From NCBI GenBank assembly GCA_000171875.1, contig ABHI01000001.1, forward strand, positions 372,001 through 436,000: a stretch of DNA of 64,000 bases. Direction: 5' to 3'. Under the pieces are notes generated by a model, which was not told where the DNA came from, searched no databases, and saw nothing but the letters and a program-made list of their open reading frames with translations. Source of the stretch: Flavobacteriales bacterium ALC-1 (GTDB lineage: Bacteria > Bacteroidota > Bacteroidia > Flavobacteriales > Flavobacteriaceae). A program made the translations under genes and the position numbers. Below are positions 56,396 to 64,000 of the stretch, piece by piece (the first letter of the stretch is position 1; every line of letters begins with the position of its first letter).

Positions 56396-57244
56396 TTATT
56401 GACCGACATCGAAATTAATACTCACAAACCCTATTTGTCTCGCTGGAGCATCAGGATCTGCTGGCCACTTATGCGATAAAGCAATTTTTTTAGCAGGTGC
56501 TAATAAACATGGATGTGTGTTAGTTGTTCCTCTAATACCAGGCTCTGCCTTAATAACTTTCCCTTGTCTATTTACCTCAATTTTCACAACAACTAAGCCA
56601 TATTCATTACAATCTTGCTTGTATATTTTTTTTGATGGTCTACCTCTACCTCCTAATCCGAAACCAATGCCACCTTTACCAGGCCCTGAACCACCAAAAT
56701 AACTTGGCGCATATGGATCACCATCTAATTGCCCTTTATTTCCCCCTTTATCATCTGGTCCTTCACCACCATCATCATTTCCACTAGAGTTTTTAACCCC
56801 ACCTATAAGATTATCAAGCTTCTTCCTTTTCTCTTCTTCTTCACGACGCTTTCGCTCTTCAGCTTCACGTTTTTGACGTTCTACACGTTCAGCCTCTGCC
56901 TTAGCTCTAGCCTCAGCTTCTTTTTGTTTTTTTATGGCAATAGATTCTGCTGATTCTTGAGTAATAACTTCTTCAGCTTTAGAAGTAGCTTCAGTTGGCT
57001 CAACCTTTGTATCTTCTGGCTGAGATTCTTCTACAACTTCTTCTTTAACCGCTTTTCTAGGCTCACTCAAAGGTTTGTTACCGCTTCCAAAATCTGTTGT
57101 ACCAAAATTAACTGCAATACCATATTCTTCTGGAGGATCCATATATTGAGGTCCGACAACAAATAATAACAACAATAGTATCAATGCTATTAATGCAGTG
57201 ATTCTTGCTGAATTACGTTCGTGTTTGGTCTCTAAATACTTCAC
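56396..57244 (-). CDS. TonB-like energy transducer
   Basis: A 282-residue protein: short basic cytoplasmic start, one membrane helix (ITALIALILLLLLFVVGP, residues about 14-31), a long charged linker with a Glu/Lys/Arg-rich coiled helix (about 105-145), a Gly-rich segment (about 155-200), and a C-terminal TonB-like domain (YGLVVVKIEVNRQGKVIKAEPGIRG) with a Cys pair that may form a disulfide. It takes energy from ExbB-ExbD, encoded just upstream, to outer-membrane receptors. The Glu/Lys/Arg helix plus Gly-rich linker recalls TolA, so a TolA-type envelope role is the alternative. Confidence 0.88.
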   Translation of the reverse strand: MKYLETKHERNSARITALIALILLLLLFVVGPQYMDPPEEYGIAVNFGTTDFGSGNKPLSEPRKAVKEEVVEESQPEDTKVEPTEATSKAEEVITQESAESIAIKKQKEAEARAKAEAERVERQKREAEERKRREEEEKRKKLDNLIGGVKNSSGNDDGGEGPDDKGGNKGQLDGDPYAPSYFGGSGPGKGGIGFGLGGRGRPSKKIYKQDCNEYGLVVVKIEVNRQGKVIKAEPGIRGTTNTHPCLLAPAKKIALSHKWPADPDAPARQIGFVSINFDVGQ

Positions 57245-57286
57245 TTTATTATACTTTTACTACAATAGTTTCAAAAATGATGCCGT

Positions 57287-57679
57287 TTAATTAGGCTTAA
57301 CAGCCAATATCACTTTAAACTTATTACGATTTGCTATATCCATTACCTTAACCACATTTTCTACCGGAACAGATTTCTCTGCTCTTAATACAATAGTTGG
57401 TGTTTCTTGTGTTGCCATGATAGATATTAATTGACTTTCTAAAACACTCTCTCCAACACGCTTCTGGTCTATATAATAAGTCAAATCTTTTTTGATGCTC
57501 ACAGCTGTTGATTTTTTATTCTCCGTCTTTCCGCTTGCGGTAGGCAAAATAATATCAATCGCATTGGTAGTCACCAAAGTAGATGCTATCATAAAAAAGA
57601 TTAACAACAAGAATACAATATCGGTCATAGATGCCATATTGAATTCTGGTGTTACTTTATTTCGTCCTCTAATGTTCAT
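57287..57679 (-). CDS. exbD: ExbD/TolR family biopolymer transport protein
   Basis: A 130-residue protein with one N-terminal membrane helix holding the functional Asp (MASMTDIVFLLLIFFMIAST, Asp about residue 20) and a periplasmic domain (VVLRAEKSVPVENVVKVMDIANRN). With ExbB it forms the proton-driven motor for the TonB-like protein. It begins one base after the exbB stop codon. Confidence 0.95.
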   Translation of the reverse strand: MNIRGRNKVTPEFNMASMTDIVFLLLIFFMIASTLVTTNAIDIILPTASGKTENKKSTAVSIKKDLTYYIDQKRVGESVLESQLISIMATQETPTIVLRAEKSVPVENVVKVMDIANRNKFKVILAVKPN

Positions 57680-57680
57680 A

Positions 57681-58376
57681 TTAGATAGGTTCGTTTAAGT
57701 GGTCTAAAAATTCAACTGAGTTAGCTTCCATTGAATGTACTACCTTATTTGTTTTTACTACGATATGATTATAGGCTACGTAAGCAATAATACCAACAAC
57801 AAGTCCACCAACAGTCGTTGTCATTGCTGTATATAAACCGCTTGCTAGGACATCCATTTGAATAGTCCCTCCGGCATTAGCCAATTCAAAAATTGAGAGA
57901 ATCATACCAACAACAGTTCCTAAGAAACCAATCATCGGTGCAACGCCAGATATAGTTGCTAATACACTTACGTTTTTTTCTAAACCGTAAACTTCCAATC
58001 GACCAGCATTTTCTATAGCTGTATTAATATCTTCTAGAGGTTTTCCAATTCTAGTGATACCTTTTGCAATCAATCTAGAAACAGGCGAATTTTGTTGAGC
58101 GCAAAGCATTTGAGCAGAATCTACTTTACCATTACTAACATGATCTTTAATCTGATTCATAAAATTTGAATCAACTTTAGAAGCCGCTTTAATTGCAAAA
58201 ATGCGTTCAAAATAAATGTAAGTTGCTACTATTAATAGTAAGAATAGAATGAGAATAATAACCATTCCTGCTGTACCACCACTGGTGATTAATTCAATAA
58301 TGGACAATGTTTTTTCAACGGATTCACCATCAGTTAATACATCTGTTTCATCTTGAATATTACTCAGTAATATCAT
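57681..58376 (-). CDS. exbB: MotA/TolQ/ExbB proton channel family protein
   Basis: A 231-residue inner-membrane channel protein with three helices. Hallmarks are the first helix (AGMVIILILFLLLIVATYIYFERIFAI), the cytoplasmic stretch RLEVYGLEKNVSVLATISGVAPMIGFLGTVVGMILSIFELA and the final helix TTTVGGLVVGIIAYVAYNHIV. First gene of an operon with exbD, the tonB-like gene and probably folC. Confidence 0.95.
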   Translation of the reverse strand: MILLSNIQDETDVLTDGESVEKTLSIIELITSGGTAGMVIILILFLLLIVATYIYFERIFAIKAASKVDSNFMNQIKDHVSNGKVDSAQMLCAQQNSPVSRLIAKGITRIGKPLEDINTAIENAGRLEVYGLEKNVSVLATISGVAPMIGFLGTVVGMILSIFELANAGGTIQMDVLASGLYTAMTTTVGGLVVGIIAYVAYNHIVVKTNKVVHSMEANSVEFLDHLNEPI

Positions 58377-58439
58377 AAAATTAGTTTTAAGTTTAAAAGT
58401 TTCTGTAAGTTATAACGTTAAGATTTTAGCTTAAGTATA

Positions 58440-59826
58440 TCAAAAAATTGCTCTTGTAGCCATAAACGCAAGTGCACCAGCAATAAAGCCGACTAACGCT
58501 AGCCAAGAGATCTTTTTTAAATACCAGAAAAAATCAATTTTTTCCATTCCCATAGCTACCACACCAGCTGCTGAACCTATAATTAACATACTACCACCTG
58601 TACCAGCAGAATAAGCTATAAAATGCCATAATTGATTATCTAAAGGTTCAGAAAACATTCCTAAACTAGCTGCAACTAAAGGCACATTATCTATAACTGC
58701 TGAACCTACACCTAGTAATAGAACTACTAAATCAGATACGCCTTTTTCAAAAGGCTCAGTACCTAACATTGGCATTGTTTCTTGCATTGAGTTAGCAAAA
58801 CCAAAAAGAATACCCAGAGATTCTAAAGCTGCTACTGCCATTAAATCCTAAAAAAACAAAATACTTGGTAATCAATTTTGATAACGAATGATGTACTGGA
58901 CTATGACTCGCATGCTCACTATGCTCCTCTGAAGTTATCGTAGAAATCGCAAACTTAGAGTTACTATAAATCTCCGCAAATATAGCAACTACACCTAATG
59001 AAAGCATCATACCAACATAAGGAGGTAAATGTGTAATAACTTTAAATATTGGCACAAAAACAATAGCACCCAAACCTAAAAATAACATTGTTGAACTGAA
59101 TTTGTTTTTTGGTTTATTATCTGATGCTTGTAACTCTAAAGTCCCTTTAAAAGGTTTAAGCATAGAAGCTATAAACGTTGGCACTATCATACATAAGAGT
59201 GATGGAATAAATAGATACATAAATAAGTTGCCTGTGGAAACTTTATCTCCAATCCAAAGCATTGTTGTTGTTACATCACCAATCGGTGACCATGCACCAC
59301 CAGCATTCGCTGCAATAATAATTAAACCAGCATACCATATTCTAACACTTCTATCCTTAACAATTTTTTGAAGAATAGATATTAAAACAATTGTAGCAGT
59401 AAGGTTATCTATGATTGCAGAAAGTATAAATGCTAATATTGAAAACATCCAAAGCAACTTCTTTCTACTGTTAAAGTTCACCGCATTCTTTATCGTAGAG
59501 AAACCATCAAAGTAATCTATAATCTCTACAATAGTCATTGCACCTAATAAGAACACTAATATTTCCGCTGTTTTACCTAAATGGTGCAATAAGGTTTCTT
59601 CCATCAAATGCATTTTTTCTTCATGTACAAGTGTACCAAAATTATCCATTAGACTATGCTTTGCTGAATCGAACCACTGCCCAAAATCATCAATACCCAA
59701 AGAAATCAACGCCCAACTTATAGCCATCATTACTAAAGCAGGAATTAACTTATCTATTTTTATATTATGCTCTAACGTAATGGCCAAATAGCCAAAAACA
59801 AATACGAGAATGATTACTGTTTCCAT
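58440..59826 (-). pseudogene. nhaD: NhaD-type sodium:proton antiporter, interrupted by one frameshift
   Basis: A many-helix membrane antiporter of the ArsB/NhaD superfamily with the conserved ANAGGAWSPIGDVTTTMLWIG. The first frame (59826 down to about 58846) and the second (58841 to 58440) are both clearly family sequence. Removing one base within TTAAAT at 58841-58846 joins them as KYFVFLGLMAVAALESLGILFGFANS, giving about 461 residues, normal for NhaD. Sodium export is expected in a marine bacterium. The frameshift is probably a sequence error; if real, only the last quarter is out of frame. Confidence 0.88.
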
Positions 59827-59839
59827 ATTAAGGGATGTT

Positions 59840-61066
59840 TTATATTAATTGTTTGAGTGCAATCTCAAAAGCAGTTTCACTAATACCAATCTTTGTTGGA
59901 TTATTTTTTTTAACTTCCTTTAAAGCTCTCTTAATCACTTTAGAGGTGTCTTTAAAATGGCTTCATCTGTCATTTGTACCTTACGCTCCATAAAATACGC
60001 AAAACTCTTGCCATACCACAATTTGAAAAAAATCTGGTATTAGACTCACTTTTTGGTCCGTGTGTTCCATTATTGGTCCAAAAAATATTTCTTTGTCAGC
60101 AAAAGGTACGTTGGCGCCACAAGTAATTACTTCAAGGCCCGTACTTATCATTTGGTCTATTTGACTTTGAGTAATTAGCCTAGATGCTGCACAAGGTGCA
60201 AACACTTCAGTTTGCAATGACCATATTTTTTCATTAATCTCATTAAATGGTATTAAGTTATCTGAAACAAGCGTGTTTCCATTTTTATTAAGATATAATT
60301 CTGTAATCTCTTTAAAAGAAAAACCTTCTGTGTTAATTAAACCGCCAACTCTGTCTATTATACCTACGACTTTAGCTCCCATCTGCGCAAAATAGAAAGC
60401 TGCAGCTGCACCAACATTGCCAAAACCCTGTACAACAACACGTTTCCCTTTTATTGAATCTTCATTGAGGTCATAAAAATGCTTTGCTGCTATTGCAACT
60501 CCATAACCAGTAATCATATCAGCTACAGTATACTTTCTACTTACATCAGGAGAATATTTAGTGTTTTCAATCACTTTTATAACTCCTTGCCTTAATTGAC
60601 CTATCCTATTAATTTTATCCGCTTGTGTAGGCTTAAAATGTCCTTCAAAAACACCTTCTTGTGGATGCCATACTCCGCTTTCTTCGGTTATAGGTATAAC
60701 TTCATGGATTTCATCTACATTTAAGTCGCCACCTGTTCCATAATAGCTCTTTAGTAAAGGTGAAACAGCTGAATACCAACGCTCTAACACACCTTTTTTT
60801 CTTGGGTCATGTGGATCAAAGTTAATTCCTGATTTGGCTCCACCAATTTTAGGACCAGAAACGGTGAATTTCACTTCCATTGTTTTTGCCAATGATAGTA
60901 CTTCATTCCTATCTAATCCTTTTCGCATTCGAGTTCCACCTCCAGCTGCTCCGCCTCGTAATGAATTAATTACTGTCCAGCCTTCAGCATCTGTTTCTGA
61001 ATCATTCCAATGAAAAACTATTTCTGGGGTTTTATTTTCGTACTTCTGAAGTAATTCTTTTATCAA
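59840..61066 (-). pseudogene. Glu/Leu/Phe/Val-type amino acid dehydrogenase with three single-base frameshifts near its 3' end
   Basis: The main frame (61066 to 59981) has the catalytic GGAKSGINFDP and the Rossmann motif VVQGFGNVGAAAAFYFAQMGAKVVGI, then derails after SLIPDF. The conserved end is still in the DNA: SNCGMARV in one frame, FAYFMERKVQMTDEAIL in the next, and DTSKVIKRALKEVKKNNPTK ending at 59840 in the third. Each step needs one extra base in a homopolymer: A7 at 60026-60032, A4 at 60001-60004, T3 at 59951-59953. Restored length is about 409 residues, normal for the family. The enzyme oxidatively deaminates an amino acid with NAD(P); the substrate is not certain. Confidence 0.85.
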
Positions 61067-61135
61067 TTTGTGTGGTTTAGTTAGTTATAACAAATATAAA
61101 AACTCTAATGCGTAAAAGAGAATTATATGTTAATT

Positions 61136-62203
61136 TTAAGTATTTGGAATCAAAACCTTACCTGACGAATGATTTTCACTTGCTCCAGTAACACTTTTCA
61201 AGCAATTGACTTCATTCCTATCTTTAAGCACTCCTAATAACCCAAAAATTAAAGCTTCTTTAAATTCAATTATTTCATCTTTAGGAATTTGAATTTCAGA
61301 TATTGAAAGACTTTTTAATCTACTTATTAGAAAATCATTATAAACACCACCTCCAGTTATTAAAACATTACTACTCTTTAGCTTTAAGTTTTTTGAAATT
61401 TGAATAGCAATATGTTCTATTAAAGTCCTTAAACTATCTTCGGTTTTAAGATTAAAAGATTCAATCAGAGGAAAAACGTTTAATTCTACCCATTCCAAAC
61501 CTAAAGATTTTGGTGGTTTTTCATTATAAAATTCTAGAGCATTTAACCTACTTAATAATTCTTCATTAATTCTTCCTTTTGAGGCTAATTGACCTTTATC
61601 ATCATATTCTAAATTCAACTTTAAAACATAATGATTCAAAACAATGTTTACAGGGCAAATATCATAAGCGATTCTTTTATCATTATTTTCGAATGAAATA
61701 TTTGCAAACCCCCCTAAATTTAAACAGTAACTATAATTACTAAACAATAAGCGGTCACCAATTGGCACTAGTGGTGCACCTTGGCCACCTAGTTCAACAT
61801 CCTGAACTCTAAAATCACAGATTACTTTTTCGTTTACTGTATTGGCCAAAACTTGCTGATTTCCTATTTGATATGTTAAACCTTCCACTGGTTGGTGCAA
61901 AGCTGTATGACCATGCGATGCTATAAAATCAATAGCATCAATTTTATATGCCTTAATAAATTTAAGGATGATGTTTCCTAAATGTTTTGAATAGTCTTTA
62001 TCAATAGATTGTAATTCATCCATTGATTGGTTTATTAAATTACTCAAATTTAACTTCCAATGTTTTGAATACTTTACAGTTTTTGAATGATGAATATTAA
62101 AACTCCAGTTGTTGTCATAGATATAGGTAGCGTAAATAATATCTATTCCGTCTAAAGAAGTACCAGACATTACTGCTATAACATTATACTTAGAAATTAT
62201 CAT
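61136..62203 (-). CDS. anmK: anhydro-N-acetylmuramic acid kinase
   Basis: A kinase that opens and phosphorylates 1,6-anhydro-MurNAc released in peptidoglycan recycling. The N-terminal ATP motif is AVMSGTSLDGIDI, followed by DFRVQDVELGGQGAPLVPIGD and LNLGGFANIS, and late VLITGGGVYNDF. I start it at the ATG at 62203 (MIISKYNVIAVMSGTS, 355 residues). The longer frame to 62248 would add a hydrophobic, non-conserved stretch and run into the promoter of the divergent gene. Confidence 0.93.
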   Translation of the reverse strand: MIISKYNVIAVMSGTSLDGIDIIYATYIYDNNWSFNIHHSKTVKYSKHWKLNLSNLINQSMDELQSIDKDYSKHLGNIILKFIKAYKIDAIDFIASHGHTALHQPVEGLTYQIGNQQVLANTVNEKVICDFRVQDVELGGQGAPLVPIGDRLLFSNYSYCLNLGGFANISFENNDKRIAYDICPVNIVLNHYVLKLNLEYDDKGQLASKGRINEELLSRLNALEFYNEKPPKSLGLEWVELNVFPLIESFNLKTEDSLRTLIEHIAIQISKNLKLKSSNVLITGGGVYNDFLISRLKSLSISEIQIPKDEIIEFKEALIFGLLGVLKDRNEVNCLKSVTGASENHSSGKVLIPNT

Positions 62204-62226
62204 ATTAGTAAAAATAATATTACTTA

Positions 62227-62257
62227 TTGAAAATACCGCAAGAAACAACTATCTTTG
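62227..62257 (+). promoter_or_regulatory. putative promoter of the acyl-CoA dehydrogenase gene
   Basis: TTG (62227-62229), 20 bases, TATCTTTG (62250-62257), a consensus Bacteroidota promoter 37 bases before the ATG. Confidence 0.7.
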
Positions 62258-62294
62258 CATGAAATTTTTACTAAATCAATAATTATAATATTTT

Positions 62295-63437
62295 ATGGAC
62301 TTTAGCCTTACAGAAGAACATTTAATGATTCGAGATGCAGCGAGAGATTTTGCTCAAACCGAATTATTACCTGGTGTTATAGAAAGAGATAATGCGCAAA
62401 CATTTCCGGATGAATTAGTCCGTAAAATGGGTGAACTCGGTTTTATGGGAATTATGGTAGATCCAAAATATGGAGGAAGTGGTATGGATGCTATTTCTTA
62501 TGTATTAATTATGGAAGAATTATCTAAAATTGATGCATCTGCATCTGTAATGGTATCTGTAAATAATTCATTAGTATGCTATGGTCTTGAAGCTTATGGG
62601 AACGAAGAACAGAAAGAAAAATATTTAACTAAGCTTGCTACAGGAGAATGCATTGGAGCTTTTTGTTTAAGTGAACCAGAAGCTGGTAGTGATGCTACAT
62701 CTCAGAGAACTACTGCTATTGACAAAGGAGATCATTATGTTTTAAATGGTACTAAAAATTGGATTACCAATGGTGGACGTGCAGAAATTTATTTGGTAAT
62801 TGCCCAAACTGACAAGCACAAGGGTTCTCACGGAATTAACGCATTTATTGTAGAAAAAGGAACACCTGGTTTTGATATAGGTCCTAAAGAAGATAAATTA
62901 GGAATAAGAGGTAGTGATACACACACACTTCAATTTAATGATGTAAAAGTGCCTAAAGAGAATAGAATCGGTGATGATGGTTTTGGGTTTAGATTCGCTA
63001 TGAAAACTTTATCAGGTGGGCGTATCGGTATTGCTGCTCAAGCTCTAGGAATAGCATCAGGTGCTTATGAATTAGCACTTAAATATTCTAAAGAGCGTAA
63101 AGCTTTTGGTACAGAGATTTGTAACCACCAAGCCATAGCTTTTAAACTAGCAGATATGCATACTGAGATTGAAGCTGCGAGAATGCTAGTAATGAGAGCT
63201 GCTTGGGACAAAGATCAAGGTAATAACTATGACATGTCTAGTGCTATGGCAAAACTTTATGCTAGTAAAGTGGCGATGGAACATACGGTCGAAGCTGTAC
63301 AAATTCATGGAGGAAATGGTTTTGTAAAAGAATACCATGTTGAGCGTTTAATGCGTGATGCAAAAATCACACAGATTTATGAAGGCACTTCTGAGATTCA
63401 GAAAATTGTAATCTCAAGAGGAGTAATTAGAGGATAA
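62295..63437 (+). CDS. acyl-CoA dehydrogenase (short/butyryl-CoA type)
   Basis: A 380-residue flavoprotein that desaturates acyl-CoA at C2-C3 and passes electrons to ETF. Family signatures are GAFCLSEPEAGSDA, the FAD-site NWITNGG, RKAFGTEICNHQAIAFKLADM and QIHGGNGFVKEYHVERLMRDAKI. The catalytic base is Glu363 in IYEGTSEIQ, the short-chain/butyryl position. It stands alone with its own promoter and terminator. Confidence 0.96.
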   Translation: MDFSLTEEHLMIRDAARDFAQTELLPGVIERDNAQTFPDELVRKMGELGFMGIMVDPKYGGSGMDAISYVLIMEELSKIDASASVMVSVNNSLVCYGLEAYGNEEQKEKYLTKLATGECIGAFCLSEPEAGSDATSQRTTAIDKGDHYVLNGTKNWITNGGRAEIYLVIAQTDKHKGSHGINAFIVEKGTPGFDIGPKEDKLGIRGSDTHTLQFNDVKVPKENRIGDDGFGFRFAMKTLSGGRIGIAAQALGIASGAYELALKYSKERKAFGTEICNHQAIAFKLADMHTEIEAARMLVMRAAWDKDQGNNYDMSSAMAKLYASKVAMEHTVEAVQIHGGNGFVKEYHVERLMRDAKITQIYEGTSEIQKIVISRGVIRG

Positions 63438-63458
63438 TTATATTTTAAAAATATATTG

Positions 63459-63491
63459 AAAGGCTTCAGAAGTAAATTTTGAAGCCTTTTT
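63459..63491 (+). terminator. terminator after the acyl-CoA dehydrogenase gene
   Basis: A 9-bp stem, AAAGGCTTC with GAAGCCTTT, over a 13-base AT-rich loop and ending in T's. It abuts the stop codon of the convergent gene and may serve both strands. Confidence 0.8.
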
Positions 63492-64000
63492 AGTTTTTTG
63501 AAAGTTCATTTACAACCAATCTTAATTCACCATAAGAGAATTTATTATCAACTTGATGTTTCAAATCTGAAAGGTTTTCAAAAGTCTTAGTTGGTATAAT
63601 TTTCTTTAATTCAGAATGATGAGCCTTAGACATTAAATCTGTAATTTTTATTTCACCTGAAGAAATAAAACCTGCCAAATGCCCGAATATTGTATTTGTA
63701 TTAAGTTCTCGTTCTAATGCAATTTGGTCTATTGATTTTCCGGATTTAAATAATTCTAAAGATATTTTTTTCGTATCTCCTTTTTTACGCTTAGGTTTTG
63801 ATTCTTCAAAGATTAAAACATCACTTGAAACCTCAATATCATTTTCTTCACAGTAATTTTTTATGACTTGCAATATTTCTACACCATACTTTTCAATACG
63901 TGTTTTACCCATCCCATGAACTGATTTCAACTCTTGTTTAGACGTTGGTAGCATTTCACACATAGCATATAAAGATTTTTGTGTAAAATTTGAAAATGTA
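63490..64000 (-). CDS. C-terminal part of a helicase with HRDC and HTH domains, 5' end outside window
   Basis: The minus-strand frame is open to the window edge; residues before the first ATG (FSNFTQKSLYA) continue the HRDC pattern, so this is the 3' end of a larger gene. The HRDC domain (QKSLYAMCEMLPTSKQELKSVHGMGKTRIEKYG) binds DNA in RecQ-type and related helicases. A basic linker and a C-terminal helix-turn-helix (LFKSGKSIDQIALERELNTNTIFGHLAGFISSGEI) follow, as in HTH_40 tails of RecQ and Bacteroidota PIF1-like helicases. Which of the two helicase types it is cannot be told from this part. Confidence 0.82.
   Translation of the reverse strand, partial: TFSNFTQKSLYAMCEMLPTSKQELKSVHGMGKTRIEKYGVEILQVIKNYCEENDIEVSSDVLIFEESKPKRKKGDTKKISLELFKSGKSIDQIALERELNTNTIFGHLAGFISSGEIKITDLMSKAHHSELKKIIPTKTFENLSDLKHQVDNKFSYGELRLVVNELSKN

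Noticed and set aside
56729..57166. Phe-rich open frames on the plus strand inside the TonB-like gene
   Set aside because: Antisense shadows of the Glu/Lys/Arg-rich linker; codon pattern and domain content belong to the minus strand.
1..64000. CRISPR arrays, insertion sequences, rRNA genes
   Set aside because: No regularly spaced repeats, transposase-like proteins or rRNA signatures were seen on either strand.

Overview
The window looks like a chromosome segment of a marine-type Flavobacteriaceae (Bacteroidota). The DNA is AT-rich. Several putative promoters fit the Bacteroidota pattern (TTG at -33, TAnnTTTG at -7). It carries type IX secretion and gliding genes in the family-typical order pdhA, pdh-E2, cdd, porV, porU, gldJ, murF, plus proteins with type A and type B T9SS sorting domains and paired sigma/anti-sigma genes. 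No insertion sequence, prophage or CRISPR array was seen.

Layout. 1-7.2 kb: end of an ECF sigma factor with a zinc-finger anti-sigma-like protein, a UbiA-like membrane protein, gcvP, and a cluster of ketoacyl-ACP synthase III, methyltransferase and glycosyltransferase. 7.2-24.1 kb: an accessory block and the most interesting part. It holds a sigma/TPR anti-sigma pair, a lipoprotein, a TPR-CHAT caspase-like protein, a T9SS-secreted protein, a TPR histidine kinase with LytTR regulator, another lipoprotein, and a peptide export cassette. The cassette is a degenerate-C39/VKOR/thioredoxin membrane oxidoreductase, a 75-residue double-glycine-leader peptide with eight cysteines, a C39 peptidase-ABC exporter, an HlyD adaptor and a second T9SS-secreted protein. 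24.2-28.9 kb: MlaE/MlaF-type ABC pair, DUF389 protein, mannose-1-phosphate guanylyltransferase, SprT-like protein. 28.9-39.4 kb: a giant FG-GAP/UnbV/vanadium-haloperoxidase fusion, a HAD phosphatase, and an OmpA/PorP-SprF/T9SS type B set. 39.5-53.3 kb: SDR, M28 peptidase, pyruvate dehydrogenase, cdd, porV, porU, gldJ, murF. 53.4-64 kb: tRNA-Val, an unknown membrane protein, folC, TonB/ExbD/ExbB, nhaD, a Glu/Leu-type dehydrogenase, anmK, an acyl-CoA dehydrogenase and the 3' end of an HRDC helicase.

How the accessory block may work. The genes fit production, oxidative folding and export of a disulfide-rich GG-leader peptide: the VKOR/thioredoxin protein would form disulfides, and the C39-ABC/HlyD pair would cleave the leader and export the core. 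Two genes in the block, the peptide and the downstream T9SS protein, share a ~75-nt 5' leader. In both copies it can fold into an H-type pseudoknot of identical geometry (6-bp stem, AA loop, 7-bp stem, 8-nt loop) with compensatory base changes. Two other genes, the lipoprotein before CHAT and the first T9SS protein, share a different bipartite promoter (12 + 11 conserved bases at identical spacing), plausibly read by the adjacent ECF sigma factor. These shared elements tie the block into one regulated unit.

Quality note. Between about 52.7 and 60.1 kb four genes (murF, an unknown membrane protein, nhaD, the Glu/Leu dehydrogenase) carry single-base frameshifts, nearly all in short homopolymers, with coding sense intact on both sides. 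Since murF is essential, these are most likely sequence errors and not decay.
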